Assembly (NCBI RefSeq): GCF_900094735.1
Contig: NZ_FMBM01000001.1
Span: forward strand, 1,116,001 to 1,180,000
Length of the DNA stretch: 64,000 bases
Direction of reading: 5' to 3'
DNA from: Saliniramus fredricksonii
GTDB lineage: Bacteria; Pseudomonadota; Alphaproteobacteria; Rhizobiales; Beijerinckiaceae
Shown: piece by piece, positions 35,875-45,274 of the stretch
How the letters are laid out: each line of letters starts with the position of its first letter
Numbering within the stretch: the stretch's first letter is position 1
Made by a program: the position numbers and the translations under genes
Notes under the pieces: generated by a model
Database searches by the model: none
Seen by the model: only the letters and a program-made list of their open reading frames with translations
Told to the model about the DNA's origin: nothing

Positions 35875-37107
35875 TCAGTCGTAGCTGCGCTCATCCGCAA
35901 TCACCTTGCCGTCATTGGGCAGGCTGCCCGGCGCGGTGAAATCGACCTTGCCACGCAGCTTGAGGATGCTCTGCAGGCTCGCGCCCACGTCCTGCGCCAG
36001 CGCCTCATCGCGGTTTTCGGTTTCACATTGCAGCGTCATCGCGTCGCTTTCGCCCTCGCGGGTGACGACGAGGCGGGCCTTGGCGATTTGCGGATGCGCG
36101 GCGAGAATTGCGGCGATCTGCTCGGGGCGCACGAACATGCCCTTGACCTTGGTGGTCTGATCGGCGCGCCCCATCCAGCCGCGGATGCGGATATTGGTGC
36201 GCCCGCAGGGGCTCGGCTCATCCATCTGCGCGGTGAGATCGCCGAGCGCGAGGCGGATCACGGGATGATGCTGGTCGAGGGTGGTGACGACGATCTCGCC
36301 GACCTCGCCGGGCGCCACCGGATCGCCGGTGCCCGGGCGCACGATCTCCAGGATGATGCCCTCGTTGACGACGAGCCCGTCATGGGTGCCGGTCTCATAG
36401 GCGATGAAGCCGATATCCGCCGTGGCATAGGCCTGATGCGCCACGATCCCGCGCTCGGCGAAGGCGGCCTGCAGCGATTTCGGGAAGGCGGCGCCGGAAA
36501 CGCCGGCCTTCCTGATCGAGGAGACGTCGCGCCCCTTCTCGGCGGCGGCATCAAGCAGGATCTTGAGGAAATCCGGCGTGCCGGCATAGACATTGGGGCG
36601 AAACGCCTCGATCAGGTCGAGCTGCGCTTCCGTATTGCCCGGGCCGGCGGGAATCACGGCGCAGCCGAGCGCCCGCGCCCCGGAATCCATCAGGAAACCG
36701 CCGGGCGTCATGTGGTAGGAGAAGGTGTTGAGCACGATGTCGCCCGGGCGCAACCCCATTGCATGCAGCCCACGCGCGGCGCGCCAGGGATCGTCCTCGC
36801 GCCCCTCGGGCTCGTAGATCGGGCCGGGCGAGGTGAACAGGCGCCCGAAGGCGCCCGGCGAAGCCGGCACCAGGCCGCCGAAGGGCAGGGCCTGTTTCTG
36901 CAAGGCCGGCAGGTCGCTCTTGCGCAGGATCGGCAGTTGCGCGAGCGCCGCGCGATCGGTGATGGTCTCGATCTCGATCTCGCCCAGATGGCGCGCATAG
37001 GCCGGCGCCCGCATGGCGGAATCAAGGGCCTGCGGCAGGCGGGCGAAGAGCTCGGCCTCGCGATCGGCGGTCTGGCGCGTCTCGCGGGCATCGAAGAACT
37101 GGCTCAT
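35875..37107 (-). CDS. Phenylacetate-CoA ligase family adenylate-forming enzyme
   Basis: 410 residues, PaaK-like. The phosphate-loop-like LFTSPGPIYEP near 90 is weaker than the Ser/Thr/Gly-rich P loop of PaaK. The A-domain regions RIRGWMGRADQTTKVKGMFV and IAAILAAHPQIAKARLVV near the C terminus are clear. It should activate an aromatic or aliphatic acid to its CoA thioester. The next gene upstream on the same strand is an acyl-CoA dehydrogenase, 53 bases away, so both may serve one acid-catabolic route. Substrate unknown. Confidence 0.85.
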   Translation of the reverse strand: MSQFFDARETRQTADREAELFARLPQALDSAMRAPAYARHLGEIEIETITDRAALAQLPILRKSDLPALQKQALPFGGLVPASPGAFGRLFTSPGPIYEPEGREDDPWRAARGLHAMGLRPGDIVLNTFSYHMTPGGFLMDSGARALGCAVIPAGPGNTEAQLDLIEAFRPNVYAGTPDFLKILLDAAAEKGRDVSSIRKAGVSGAAFPKSLQAAFAERGIVAHQAYATADIGFIAYETGTHDGLVVNEGIILEIVRPGTGDPVAPGEVGEIVVTTLDQHHPVIRLALGDLTAQMDEPSPCGRTNIRIRGWMGRADQTTKVKGMFVRPEQIAAILAAHPQIAKARLVVTREGESDAMTLQCETENRDEALAQDVGASLQSILKLRGKVDFTAPGSLPNDGKVIADERSYD

Positions 37108-37160
37108 ACTCGTCTCCCCTCATCGGCGCGCATCTTGCGCACGCGCTCTCTCGTGCCGGC

Positions 37161-38297
37161 TCAGCGCCCGATCAGATCGCGCGCGACGATCAGGCGCATG
37201 ATTTCGTTGGTGCCTTCAAGAATCTGGTGCACGCGCAGATCCCGCACGATCTTCTCGATGCCGTAATCGGCCAGATAGCCGTAGCCGCCATGCAGTTGGA
37301 GCGCCTTGTTGGCGACGTCGAAGCCGGTATCCGTGGCGATGCGTTTGGCCATGGCGCACAGCCGCGTGGCATCCGGCGCCTTCGCATCAAGGGCGGCGGC
37401 GGCGCGCCAGAGGAACGTGCGCGCGGATTCGAGCTCGGTCGCCATGTCGGCGAGTGTGAATTGCAGGGCCTGGAACTGCGCGATGGCCCGCCCGAAAGCG
37501 TGGCGCTCGCGCATGTAGTCGAGGCTGCGCGCGAGCGCGGTCTGGGCGCCGCCGAGCGAGCAGGCGCCGATATTCAACCGTCCGCCATCGAGCCCGGCCA
37601 TGGCGATGCGAAACCCGATCCCCTCGTCGCCCAGCCGGTTGGCCACCGGCACGCGCGCATCCTCGAAGATCACCTGCCGCGTCGGCTGGGCATTCCAGCC
37701 CATCTTCTTTTCCTCGGCCCCGAAGCTCAGGCCCGGCGTGTCCTTGTCGACGACAAGCGTCGAGATCCCGCCGGCTCCCTCGGCACCGGTGCGCACCATG
37801 GTGACATAGAGATCCGAGACGCCCGCGCCGGAGATGAACTGTTTCACCCCGTTGACGACATAGTCATCGCCCTCGCGCACGGCGCGGGTCTTGAGCGCGG
37901 CGGCGTCAGAACCCGCGCCCGGCTCGGTGAGGCAGTAGGAAGCCAGAAGATCCATGCTGCACAGGCCCGGCAGCCATTGCGCGCGCTGGTTGTCATTGCC
38001 GTAACGGTCGATCATCCAGGCCGACATGTTGTGGATCGAGATATAGGCCGAGATCGTGGGGCAGCCCCTGGCCAACGCCTCGAAGATCAGCGCCGCGTCG
38101 AGCCGGGTGAGGCCCGAGCCGCCCACATCCTCGCTGACATAGACGCCGCCCATGCCGAGTGCGGCGGCCTCGCGCATGACGTCGACGGGGAAATGCTTTT
38201 CCTCGTCCCAGCGCACCGCATCCGGCGCCAGTCGCTCGGCGGCGAAGCTCTCGGCCATCTCCCGGATGGCGATCTGGTCCTCGTTGAGGGCGAACAT
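37161..38297 (-). CDS. Acyl-CoA dehydrogenase (isobutyryl-CoA dehydrogenase-like)
   Basis: 378 residues. FAD enzyme inserting a 2,3 double bond in acyl-CoA and passing electrons to ETF. The signatures YCLTEPGAGSDAAALKT and QLHGGYGYLADYGIEKIVRD are standard, and EGTNEIMRLIVARDLIG holds the C-terminal Glu region. The wording FQALQFTLADMATELESAR and the overall length fit the branched-chain (ACAD8-type) group used in valine breakdown; mmsB at 52615 would act in the same pathway. The ATG at 38297 follows GCGAGGA. Confidence 0.9.
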   Translation of the reverse strand: MFALNEDQIAIREMAESFAAERLAPDAVRWDEEKHFPVDVMREAAALGMGGVYVSEDVGGSGLTRLDAALIFEALARGCPTISAYISIHNMSAWMIDRYGNDNQRAQWLPGLCSMDLLASYCLTEPGAGSDAAALKTRAVREGDDYVVNGVKQFISGAGVSDLYVTMVRTGAEGAGGISTLVVDKDTPGLSFGAEEKKMGWNAQPTRQVIFEDARVPVANRLGDEGIGFRIAMAGLDGGRLNIGACSLGGAQTALARSLDYMRERHAFGRAIAQFQALQFTLADMATELESARTFLWRAAAALDAKAPDATRLCAMAKRIATDTGFDVANKALQLHGGYGYLADYGIEKIVRDLRVHQILEGTNEIMRLIVARDLIGR

Positions 38298-38427
38298 GGT
38301 TCCTCGCGTTTCCTGACGACGGGTCAGACGCCCGTTCGTTTTGCGCCCTGACGACGCTTTGTGCAGATCATAGCCAAAGCCCCCGCGCACGCAAATACCG
38401 CCCTTCGTCGCGTGCCGGGCGGCGCGA

Positions 38428-39339
38428 TCACGCGCGGGCGCGGCTCGCAATGGCGACGCCGATCGCGGCGATCGCCATGCCGGCGATCTGCACCGGGGCG
38501 AGGGTCTCGCCGAAGAGCAGCCAGGCCATCAGGGCCGAGCAAGGCGGCACCAGATAAAGCAACGCCGCGACCCCCGCCACGGCGCCGCGCCGGATCAGCG
38601 CCAGCAGCAGGAATATCCCGCCGATCGACATCACCAGCACCGACCAGGCCAGCCCGAAGATCACATCCGGAATCATCGGCACCCGGTTCTCCTCGATGAG
38701 CAGTGCGACCGGCAGCGTGACGAGCGCCGCGCCGACGAAATGAACCACGGTATTGGTGCGCACATCCTGCGCGCCGCCGGTGCGCTTCTGCCAGATCGTG
38801 CCCAGCGTGATCGAGAGCATCGCGATCAGCACGATCCCGACCGCCCCCGGCGGCAGGCCCGTCTCTACGCCCAGACGCGGCAGGATCACGAGGAGCGCGC
38901 CGGCGAAACCCACGGCGATGCCGAGCCAGCGCAAAGGCGAGACCTTCTCGCCCAGGGTCAGCCCGACCAGCATGGCGGTGGCGAGTGGTTGCAAGCCCAC
39001 GATCAGCGCCGCGATCCCCGCCGGCAGCCCACCATCGACGGCCCAGAACACACCGCCGAGATAGATCCCGTGCAAGAGAACGCCCGCGATCAGCCCGTCG
39101 CGCCAGTCGCGAAGCGTGGCCGGCCATTGCGCCCCGAACCACCAGGCCACGGGCGCGAGCAGCGCGATCACGAGCAGATAGCGCAGAGCCAGAAAGCTCA
39201 GCGGATCGGCATGCGGCGTGACCAGCCGCGCCATGATGAAGCCGGTCGACCAGATCAGCACGAACAGGACCGGTGCGAGTTGCGCCAGCGGATCCCGCAC
39301 AGCCTGTGTCGCCGAATCGCCGCGTACCGGTTTGATCAT
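38428..39339 (-). CDS. EamA/DMT-family transporter
   Basis: 303 residues, ten predicted helices in two EamA repeats (LIWSTGFIMARLVTPHADPL near the N terminus, PVQIAGMAIAAIGVAIA at the end). Probably exports a small metabolite. The ATG at 39339 is preceded by GGAGGC; longer frames upstream are not conserved. Single gene, divergent from the YihY gene. Confidence 0.87.
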   Translation of the reverse strand: MIKPVRGDSATQAVRDPLAQLAPVLFVLIWSTGFIMARLVTPHADPLSFLALRYLLVIALLAPVAWWFGAQWPATLRDWRDGLIAGVLLHGIYLGGVFWAVDGGLPAGIAALIVGLQPLATAMLVGLTLGEKVSPLRWLGIAVGFAGALLVILPRLGVETGLPPGAVGIVLIAMLSITLGTIWQKRTGGAQDVRTNTVVHFVGAALVTLPVALLIEENRVPMIPDVIFGLAWSVLVMSIGGIFLLLALIRRGAVAGVAALLYLVPPCSALMAWLLFGETLAPVQIAGMAIAAIGVAIASRARA

Positions 39340-39518
39340 GTTTTGCCTCCGCCCGGACATCATTCCGGCGCAGGATGTAGCAGGTTGCGGGGCGCGCGCC
39401 CATGCACAAGCATGCAATGCACAGGCGCGCGATGCACGCGCTAGCAGGATGCGCAGGTCGCAAAAGGCTTGCACCAGAGATCGGCGTGGCCCATTTGCGG
39501 TGAGGGAGATCATCGACC

Positions 39519-40409
39519 TTGCACGCCCTTCGTCAGAGCTTCGCCATTCTCTTGCTCGCCTATAACCGCATGAATCTGCATGACGGCTGGGCGATCGCGA
39601 GCCATATCGCCCTTTCGGGCCTGTTCTCCTTCTTTCCATTCCTGATTCTGCTGACCGCGCTGGCGAGTTTCTTCGGCGCCGGTGCGCTCGCCGATGATGC
39701 CGCGGATCTGATCCTGCAGGTCCTGCCGCGCGAGATCGGCGAGCCGATCGCGCAGGAGGTGCGCAACGTGCTCACGGAATGGCGTGGTGACCTGCTGACC
39801 ATCGGCGCGGTGCTCTCGCTCTATTTCTCGTCGAACGGGATCGAGGCCCTGCGCGTGGGGCTCAACCGCGCCTATGGGGTGCGCGAAAACCGTTCCTTCG
39901 TGGTGACGCGGCTCGAATCGATCTTCTATGTGGTCATCGGCGCCGCAGTGATGCTGGCTTTCGCCTTCGGCATCGTGCTCGGACCGCTCGGATGGGGCAC
40001 GCTTTTGAATTATTTCCCGGCCCTGATCGACTTCACCCGAATCGTCGACCTGCTGCGGCTGGGCGGGACCAGCCTGCTCATCGTCGCAGCCTTGCTGATC
40101 ACGCACAAATATCTGGCAGCAGGTGAACGCAGCCTGCTGAGCGTGCTTCCGGGCGTGGCGGTCACATTGTTTCTGTGGCTGCTCGGCGGCTTCGTCTTCG
40201 GCTTCTATCTCGCCCAGTTTCCCCAGGCCTATGCGACCACCTATGGCGGCCTCGCCACGGCGATGATGGCGCTGATCTTCCTGTATACCCTGGCGGTGAT
40301 CTATATTTTCGGCGGCGAGATCAACGGTGCCGTCGCAGCCATGAACCGCGCAGCCGCCAAACGGCGCCGGGCGCGTGCCACGCATTACGATGACGGTTTC
40401 TACTGGTGA
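39519..40409 (+). CDS. YihY/virulence factor BrkB family membrane protein
   Basis: 296 residues with six membrane helices. Family markers include GWAIASHIALSGLFSFFPFL near the N terminus, FSSNGIEALRVGLNRAYGV and TTYGGLATAMMALIFLY near the end. Members are inner-membrane proteins once mistaken for RNase BN; their function is unsettled. The start is taken as the TTG at 39519 after GAGGGAG (39502-39508). It is followed 8 bases later by the metallopeptidase gene. Confidence 0.87.
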   Translation: MHALRQSFAILLLAYNRMNLHDGWAIASHIALSGLFSFFPFLILLTALASFFGAGALADDAADLILQVLPREIGEPIAQEVRNVLTEWRGDLLTIGAVLSLYFSSNGIEALRVGLNRAYGVRENRSFVVTRLESIFYVVIGAAVMLAFAFGIVLGPLGWGTLLNYFPALIDFTRIVDLLRLGGTSLLIVAALLITHKYLAAGERSLLSVLPGVAVTLFLWLLGGFVFGFYLAQFPQAYATTYGGLATAMMALIFLYTLAVIYIFGGEINGAVAAMNRAAAKRRRARATHYDDGFYW

Positions 40410-40417
40410 GGCTGACG

Positions 40418-40849
40418 ATGTCGAAAGCGGATGATCACAGCGATCTCAAGGCGCCCGACCAGGCAGCGATCCAGATGATTGCCGATGCCGCTTTCGCCGA
40501 TCTGCCGGCGGCGTTCCGCAGCCTGTGCGGCGAGATCGTCATCCAGATCGCGGAATTCCCCGCCGAGGACGTCCTGCGCGAACTGGGGGCGGAATCGCCC
40601 TTCGACATCCTCGGCCTCTTCCAGGGCATCGGTCTCGCCCAGGGCGGGGGCATCGAGGGGATGTTCGCCGCCGGTCACGAACCCAATCTGATCTGGCTCT
40701 ACCGTCGCCCGATTCTCGATTACTGGGCCGAACACGACGAAACCCTCGGCGCCATCGTCTCCCATGTCCTCATCCACGAAATCGGCCACCATTTCGGCCT
40801 CTCCGACGAGGATATGGAAGCGATCGAGGCCGCTGCGGGGGATGTGTGA
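40418..40849 (+). CDS. Zinicin-like metallopeptidase family protein (DUF1025)
   Basis: 143 residues. The zinc motif HExxH is present in VLIHEIGHHFGLSDEDM near residue 125, with the downstream Asp/Glu typical of minimal zinc peptidases. The usual N-terminal segment FADLPAAFRSLCGEIVIQIAEFP is also present. The length is normal. The start is set at MSKADD (40418); a GTG four codons upstream overlaps the stop of the preceding gene. Substrate is unknown. Confidence 0.9.
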   Translation: MSKADDHSDLKAPDQAAIQMIADAAFADLPAAFRSLCGEIVIQIAEFPAEDVLRELGAESPFDILGLFQGIGLAQGGGIEGMFAAGHEPNLIWLYRRPILDYWAEHDETLGAIVSHVLIHEIGHHFGLSDEDMEAIEAAAGDV

Positions 40850-40947
40850 GGGCGGCAGCAGGGAATGACGTCACCTGGGGCTCGCCATGCCCGACGCAAT
40901 CAAGTATTGCAATATGCGCCATGGTTCTCGCAGCGAGGCGCACCGGT

Positions 40948-42639
40948 ATGACATCCCCCGAATTTCTGCAATCAGACGAACGCAGCACAACGGAGGCAGG
41001 ATTTTCCGGCTGGGCCGTGGCGTCGACCGCCGATGCCTTTCCGCAGCCGGGCCGCGCGCCGATGGGGCGTCATGTCGCGGGGGAGGGGTTCCTCTCGGGG
41101 CTTGCGCGCCACGCGCAGGATGAACCGATTGCCGGTTTCGGCGATCTGCGTGAAAAGGAGCCCTTCGAGGCGCGCATTCGCGCCGCGGGATCGCAAAGGC
41201 GCATCGGCTTCATCGACCATCGCTTTCCCGAGCGCCTCGCCGGGCCCGGCAATCTGATCACCCATGCCCCCGATCTCGCGCACCGCGCATGGCAGCGCAC
41301 GCGCCGTGCTCCCGATGGCTATAGCCTGGTCGGTGTCACGCATTCCCTGTCCGGTACCATCGTGCGCGAGGCGATCTGTGCGATGTCCACGGCGCCGGTC
41401 GCAACCCATGACGCGCTCGTCTGTACGTCCCGCGCCGCGCATGGAGTCGTCACGCGGCTGCTCGAGGCGCAGGAGGAGGATCTGCGCCGCCGGCTCGGTG
41501 CGACACGGTTCCCGCGTCCGCAACTGCCGATCATCCCGCTTGGCGTCGAGACGGCAGCATTCTCACCGCAGGATTCGCAGAACCGCGAGTTGCGCGCGCG
41601 TGAACGGGAACGGCTCGGCCTGTCCGGTGATGATCTCATGGTTCTCTCGGTCGGCCGACTCGACCCCCTGTCCAAGGCCTGGCCGATGCCGCTGCTCGTT
41701 GCACTCTCTCGCGTCGAGAGCATGCGGCGCATCAAACTGGTCATGGCGGGATCGAGTCCGCCGGGGCCGAGCGGGCATGATGCAGCACAGTGCATCAGCA
41801 GGCATTTGAGGGATACCGCCCGAGCAATCGATCCTCGCCTCGATCTCGTCGTGCGCCCGGATCTGACGGCGCAGGATCTGCGCGCCGCCTATGCGGCAGC
41901 GGATGTCTTCGCGGCCATGTCCGACAACATCCAGGAGACTTTCGGCCTGGCCGTGATCGAGGCCATGGCAGCGGGTCTTCCCGTCGTCGTCTCGGACTGG
42001 AGCGGTTATCGCGATCTGGTGCGCGAGGCGATCGACGGCTTTCTTGTCCCGACACGTGTGCCGCCGGAGAGCTTTTCCGAGCGCGTCGCCGGGCTGAACG
42101 AGGCGCAGCAGATCGGATATCGCGAATATGCCGGCGCCGTATCCGCGCTCACGGTCGTCGATGTCGATACCTGCGCCGACCGTATCGGCACGCTCGCGGC
42201 AGATCCTGAATTGCGGGCACGCATGGGGGAGGCAGCGCGGGCACGCGCCGTTCAGCAATACGACTGGGCCGTCGTGATCGGCCAGTATCGCGCCCTGATC
42301 GATGCCTGCGCGGAGCGCCGAGCCGCCGGGTCCTCAGTGCGATTTGCCGCGCCGGCGCACCCTTCCCCTTTCGGCCTGTTCGGTGAATTCGCGAGTACGA
42401 GGCTGGAAATGGCGACGATGGTGGCACCCGGTGAGGCCGATCTGATCAAGACGGCGCGCCTGCAGCCGATGCCGCTCGGCGCGTATTGCGGTGCCGAGGC
42501 GGTGACCATCATGGCGCGGCTCGGCTCGGAGGCGATGCCCCTGCAGGCGCTGCTCGGGTGCTGCCGCGACATCGATCCGGGTCGCGTCACCGCGACCGTG
42601 ATGGCGTTGAGCAAGATCGGCGCCTTGCGCCTCTCCTGA
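40948..42639 (+). CDS. Glycosyltransferase family 4-like protein
   Basis: About 563 residues. The C-terminal nucleotide-sugar domain shows the GT4 signature DNIQETFGLAVIEAMAAGLP (E-x7-E pattern) followed by VVVSDWSGYRDLV. A first Rossmann domain lies at ~90-215. A C-terminal extension of ~110 residues after the GT fold (from AAGSSVRFAAPAHPS) is unassigned and may be winged-helix-like. It likely adds a sugar from a nucleotide donor to a surface glycan. It ends 26 bases from the convergent end of the RTX gene. The start could also be ATG 40921. Confidence 0.83.
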   Translation: MTSPEFLQSDERSTTEAGFSGWAVASTADAFPQPGRAPMGRHVAGEGFLSGLARHAQDEPIAGFGDLREKEPFEARIRAAGSQRRIGFIDHRFPERLAGPGNLITHAPDLAHRAWQRTRRAPDGYSLVGVTHSLSGTIVREAICAMSTAPVATHDALVCTSRAAHGVVTRLLEAQEEDLRRRLGATRFPRPQLPIIPLGVETAAFSPQDSQNRELRARERERLGLSGDDLMVLSVGRLDPLSKAWPMPLLVALSRVESMRRIKLVMAGSSPPGPSGHDAAQCISRHLRDTARAIDPRLDLVVRPDLTAQDLRAAYAAADVFAAMSDNIQETFGLAVIEAMAAGLPVVVSDWSGYRDLVREAIDGFLVPTRVPPESFSERVAGLNEAQQIGYREYAGAVSALTVVDVDTCADRIGTLAADPELRARMGEAARARAVQQYDWAVVIGQYRALIDACAERRAAGSSVRFAAPAHPSPFGLFGEFASTRLEMATMVAPGEADLIKTARLQPMPLGAYCGAEAVTIMARLGSEAMPLQALLGCCRDIDPGRVTATVMALSKIGALRLS

Positions 42640-42723
42640 TCCCCGCCATCAGCACGCTCGCCGAATCAGACGATCTGATCGTAATTGACGAAGCTCAGAT
42701 CCGAGCGGTTCACACCGGTCATG

Positions 42724-44631
42724 CCCAAGTTGAACAGTTGAATTGGACGAAGCGGGAACATTTTTCCGTAAGCCATTGATGTTATTGAGGTGGGGTCGGT
42801 GGGCGTCAGTTTGTGTGGTGCTAAATAATGTAAGAATAGGCGTTTCATTGCTTGACGAATGGAGGTTTCTGAGATGCTAATTCGGCATGTTCGTGCGCGA
42901 GAAGACCATCAATGGCTACACCTACATCTACCTTGTGGAGAATGTCCGCGAGGGTGGCCGCACGAAGCAGCGCATCATCCGCAATCTCGGACGCAAGGAA
43001 ACGGTTCTCGCCAGCAAGGATCTCGATCGCCTGGCCGCCTCGGTCGGACGGTTCACGGAACGGGCCATGGTCCTGGATGCCATCAACAACGGTGATGTGG
43101 CGCGATACGAAGCTCGTCGCATCGGCGGGCCGCTGCTCTTCGGGCGCCTGTGGCAGCAACTCGGCATCGATCAGGTGATCGCTGATCAGCTTGGGGAACG
43201 CGGCTTCGAATTCCCGGTGGAGCGGGCCGTGTTCACCGCGACGCTGCACCGTCTGTTCGTCTCCGGCTCGGATCGCGACTGCGCGTCCTGGATGCAGGAT
43301 TACGACATTCCCGGTGCCGACGATCTGTCGCTGCACCATTTCTATCGGGCCATGGCCTGGCTCGGAGAAGATCTGCCAAAGGACGAGCAGAAGGATGCGA
43401 CGCCCTTTTCGCCGCGTACCGTCAAGGACGTGATCGAGGAGGCGCTGTTTGCGCGCCGGCGCGACCTGTTTACCGATCTCTCCATCGTCTTCATGGACAC
43501 GACCTCCCTGTCCTTCCACGGCGAAGGCGGCGAGACGCTGGGGGCACGGGGCTATTCCAAGGACCATCGCCCTGATCTCAACCAGATGATCCTCGCCGTC
43601 ATCGTCGATGCCGATGGCCGCCCGGTCTGCACCGAGATGATGCCAGGTAACACCGCCGATGTCGCCATCCTGCTGCCGATCGTGCAGCGGCTGCGCAGCC
43701 GTTTCGGTATCACCCGAGCCTGCATCGTGGCGGATCGGGGCATGATCTCGCAGGCCACGATCACGGCGCTAGAGGAACAGGGTCTGGAATATGTGTTGGG
43801 TGTGCGCGAGCGCACCGACGCACGCATGCGCCGGGTTCTCGACGATCCGCAACCCCTCACGCCGCTCCTCGTCGAGCGCAGCCAGGGCGAGACGCAGCTC
43901 TTCGCCAAGGAGGTCGTCGTCGACGGGGTCCGCTACATCGTCTGCCGCAACGAGGCGCAGGCCGAGAAGGACCGCGAGGACCGCCAGGCCATCATCGCTG
44001 CCCTCGATACGCAGTTGAAGAAGGGCGACAAGGCCCTCGTCGGCAACTCCGCCTACAGGCGTTATCTCAACACCACGACGCGTGATGCCTTCGAGATCGA
44101 TGCCGGCAAGATCGCCGAGGAAGCCCGCTATGACGGGATCTTCGTCCTGCGCACCAACGCGAGGATTTCTCCGCTTCAGGCGATGCTGCGCTACCGGGAC
44201 CTGCTCACCGTCGAGACGCTGTTTCGTGTCGCCAAGGCGACGCTCTCGACACGTCCGATCTTCCATTCATCCGATGCCGCCATCCGCGGCCACGTCTTCT
44301 GCTCCTTCCTCGCCCTGATGCTGCACAAGGAGCTGTTCGACCGCTGCACCGAAGCCGGGATCAAACCCGAGTGGCGCCCGCTCCTGCGTGATCTCGACCG
44401 CCTGCAGAGCGGCAAAATCGAAAAGGACGGACGCAGCATTGCCATCCGTACCCCGGTAAGCGGTCAGGTCGGGCCGGTATTCCGCGCCGTCGGCGTGGCG
44501 CTGCCGCCGAACATCGCCGAAACCGAAGCTGCTTGACCGCACGACCCTCCGACCGTGGTGCTAAAAGCGCGAAGGCGCCCCCTATCCCATTGAAAATCCA
44601 TAATTATCGGAAATCAGGTGTTTAAGTTGGG
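42724..44631 (+). mobile_element. IS1634-family insertion sequence, copy 2 (1908 bp)
   Basis: Same length and ends as the copy at 13611-15518 but opposite orientation. The left end reads CCCAAGTTGAACAGTTGAAT and the right end ATCAGGTGTTTAAGTTGGG. Five-base duplications TCATG flank it at 42719-42723 and 44632-44636. It sits 17 codons from the 3' end of the RTX gene. Near identity with copy 1 means one copy was generated recently. Confidence 0.95.
42887..44536 (+). CDS. IS1634-family transposase (IS4-like DDE), copy 2
   Basis: 549 residues, the same sequence as the transposase encoded at 13706-15355, including Asp204, Asp283 and Glu443 of the DDE triad and the YRDLLTVETLFRVAK region. The frame is complete. 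A GGAGG at 42861-42865 lies about 20 bases before the ATG, longer than usual spacing. Confidence 0.95.
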   Translation: MFVREKTINGYTYIYLVENVREGGRTKQRIIRNLGRKETVLASKDLDRLAASVGRFTERAMVLDAINNGDVARYEARRIGGPLLFGRLWQQLGIDQVIADQLGERGFEFPVERAVFTATLHRLFVSGSDRDCASWMQDYDIPGADDLSLHHFYRAMAWLGEDLPKDEQKDATPFSPRTVKDVIEEALFARRRDLFTDLSIVFMDTTSLSFHGEGGETLGARGYSKDHRPDLNQMILAVIVDADGRPVCTEMMPGNTADVAILLPIVQRLRSRFGITRACIVADRGMISQATITALEEQGLEYVLGVRERTDARMRRVLDDPQPLTPLLVERSQGETQLFAKEVVVDGVRYIVCRNEAQAEKDREDRQAIIAALDTQLKKGDKALVGNSAYRRYLNTTTRDAFEIDAGKIAEEARYDGIFVLRTNARISPLQAMLRYRDLLTVETLFRVAKATLSTRPIFHSSDAAIRGHVFCSFLALMLHKELFDRCTEAGIKPEWRPLLRDLDRLQSGKIEKDGRSIAIRTPVSGQVGPVFRAVGVALPPNIAETEAA

Positions 44632-44727
44632 TCATGCCGATGAACCAGAACTCGGTGCCGTCGGCGGCCACCAGCGCCGAGCCGCTGCCGTACTCGTTGA
44701 GCGTCAGATCCACCTCGTCGATCCCTT

Positions 44728-44863
44728 CCAGCGCGATGCGATCCTGCGCAATGTCGAAATTCTCGACGACGTTCTGGCCGTCGCCGAGCCGGAAGACGAA
44801 AGTGTCATCGCCGGCGCCGCTCGTCATGAAATCGTTGCCGGTGCCGCCGTCGAGGATGTTCTC
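44728..44863 (-). repeat. 136-bp direct repeat in RTX gene, unit A
   Basis: Identical, as far as I can read, to 45139-45274, offset 411 bases (137 codons). It encodes RTX repeats and the strand-turn segment [20 protein letters not shown]. Identity at silent sites indicates a recent duplication or gene conversion. Confidence 0.9.
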
Positions 44864-45138
44864 GCCGTCCACGCCGTCGAGGAAGTCGTCGCCGGCATCG
44901 CCGATGATGTGGTCGTTCTGCGTCGAAGAACCGACCAGCGAGTCGTCACCCGCAGTGCCCTGAAGCACGATCAGCGGCTCCTGCACGTCGAGCGGGGTGC
45001 CCGCCATGTCGACAAAGGCGAAATCCGTCTTGCTCACCCCGGTCACACCGATCAGCCAGAATTCGGTGCCGTCGGCGGCGAGGAGCTGTGTGCCGCCGGT
45101 CGAACCGATCACGTCGACATCCTCCGGTGTGAGACCGT

Positions 45139-45274
45139 CCAGCGCGATGCGATCCTGCGCAATGTCGAAATTCTCGACGACGTTCTGGCCGTCGCCGAGC
45201 CGGAAGACGAAAGTGTCATCGCCGGCGCCGCTCGTCATGAAATCGTTGCCGGTGCCGCCGTCGAGGATGTTCTC
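45139..45274 (-). repeat. 136-bp direct repeat in RTX gene, unit B
   Basis: Second copy of the segment at 44728-44863. The larger repeating unit is 137 codons long, and a third, diverged unit lies about 400 bases further toward the 5' end of the gene (around 45540-45680). Confidence 0.9.

Noticed and set aside
39395-39440. Short repeated ATGCAC words upstream of the EamA gene at 38428
   Set aside because: Three short imperfect copies with uneven spacing; too little to call a regulatory array.
13611-44631. Composite transposon made of the two IS copies
   Set aside because: Each copy has its own different target duplication, so they inserted independently; the intervening 27 kb is ordinary chromosomal gene content.
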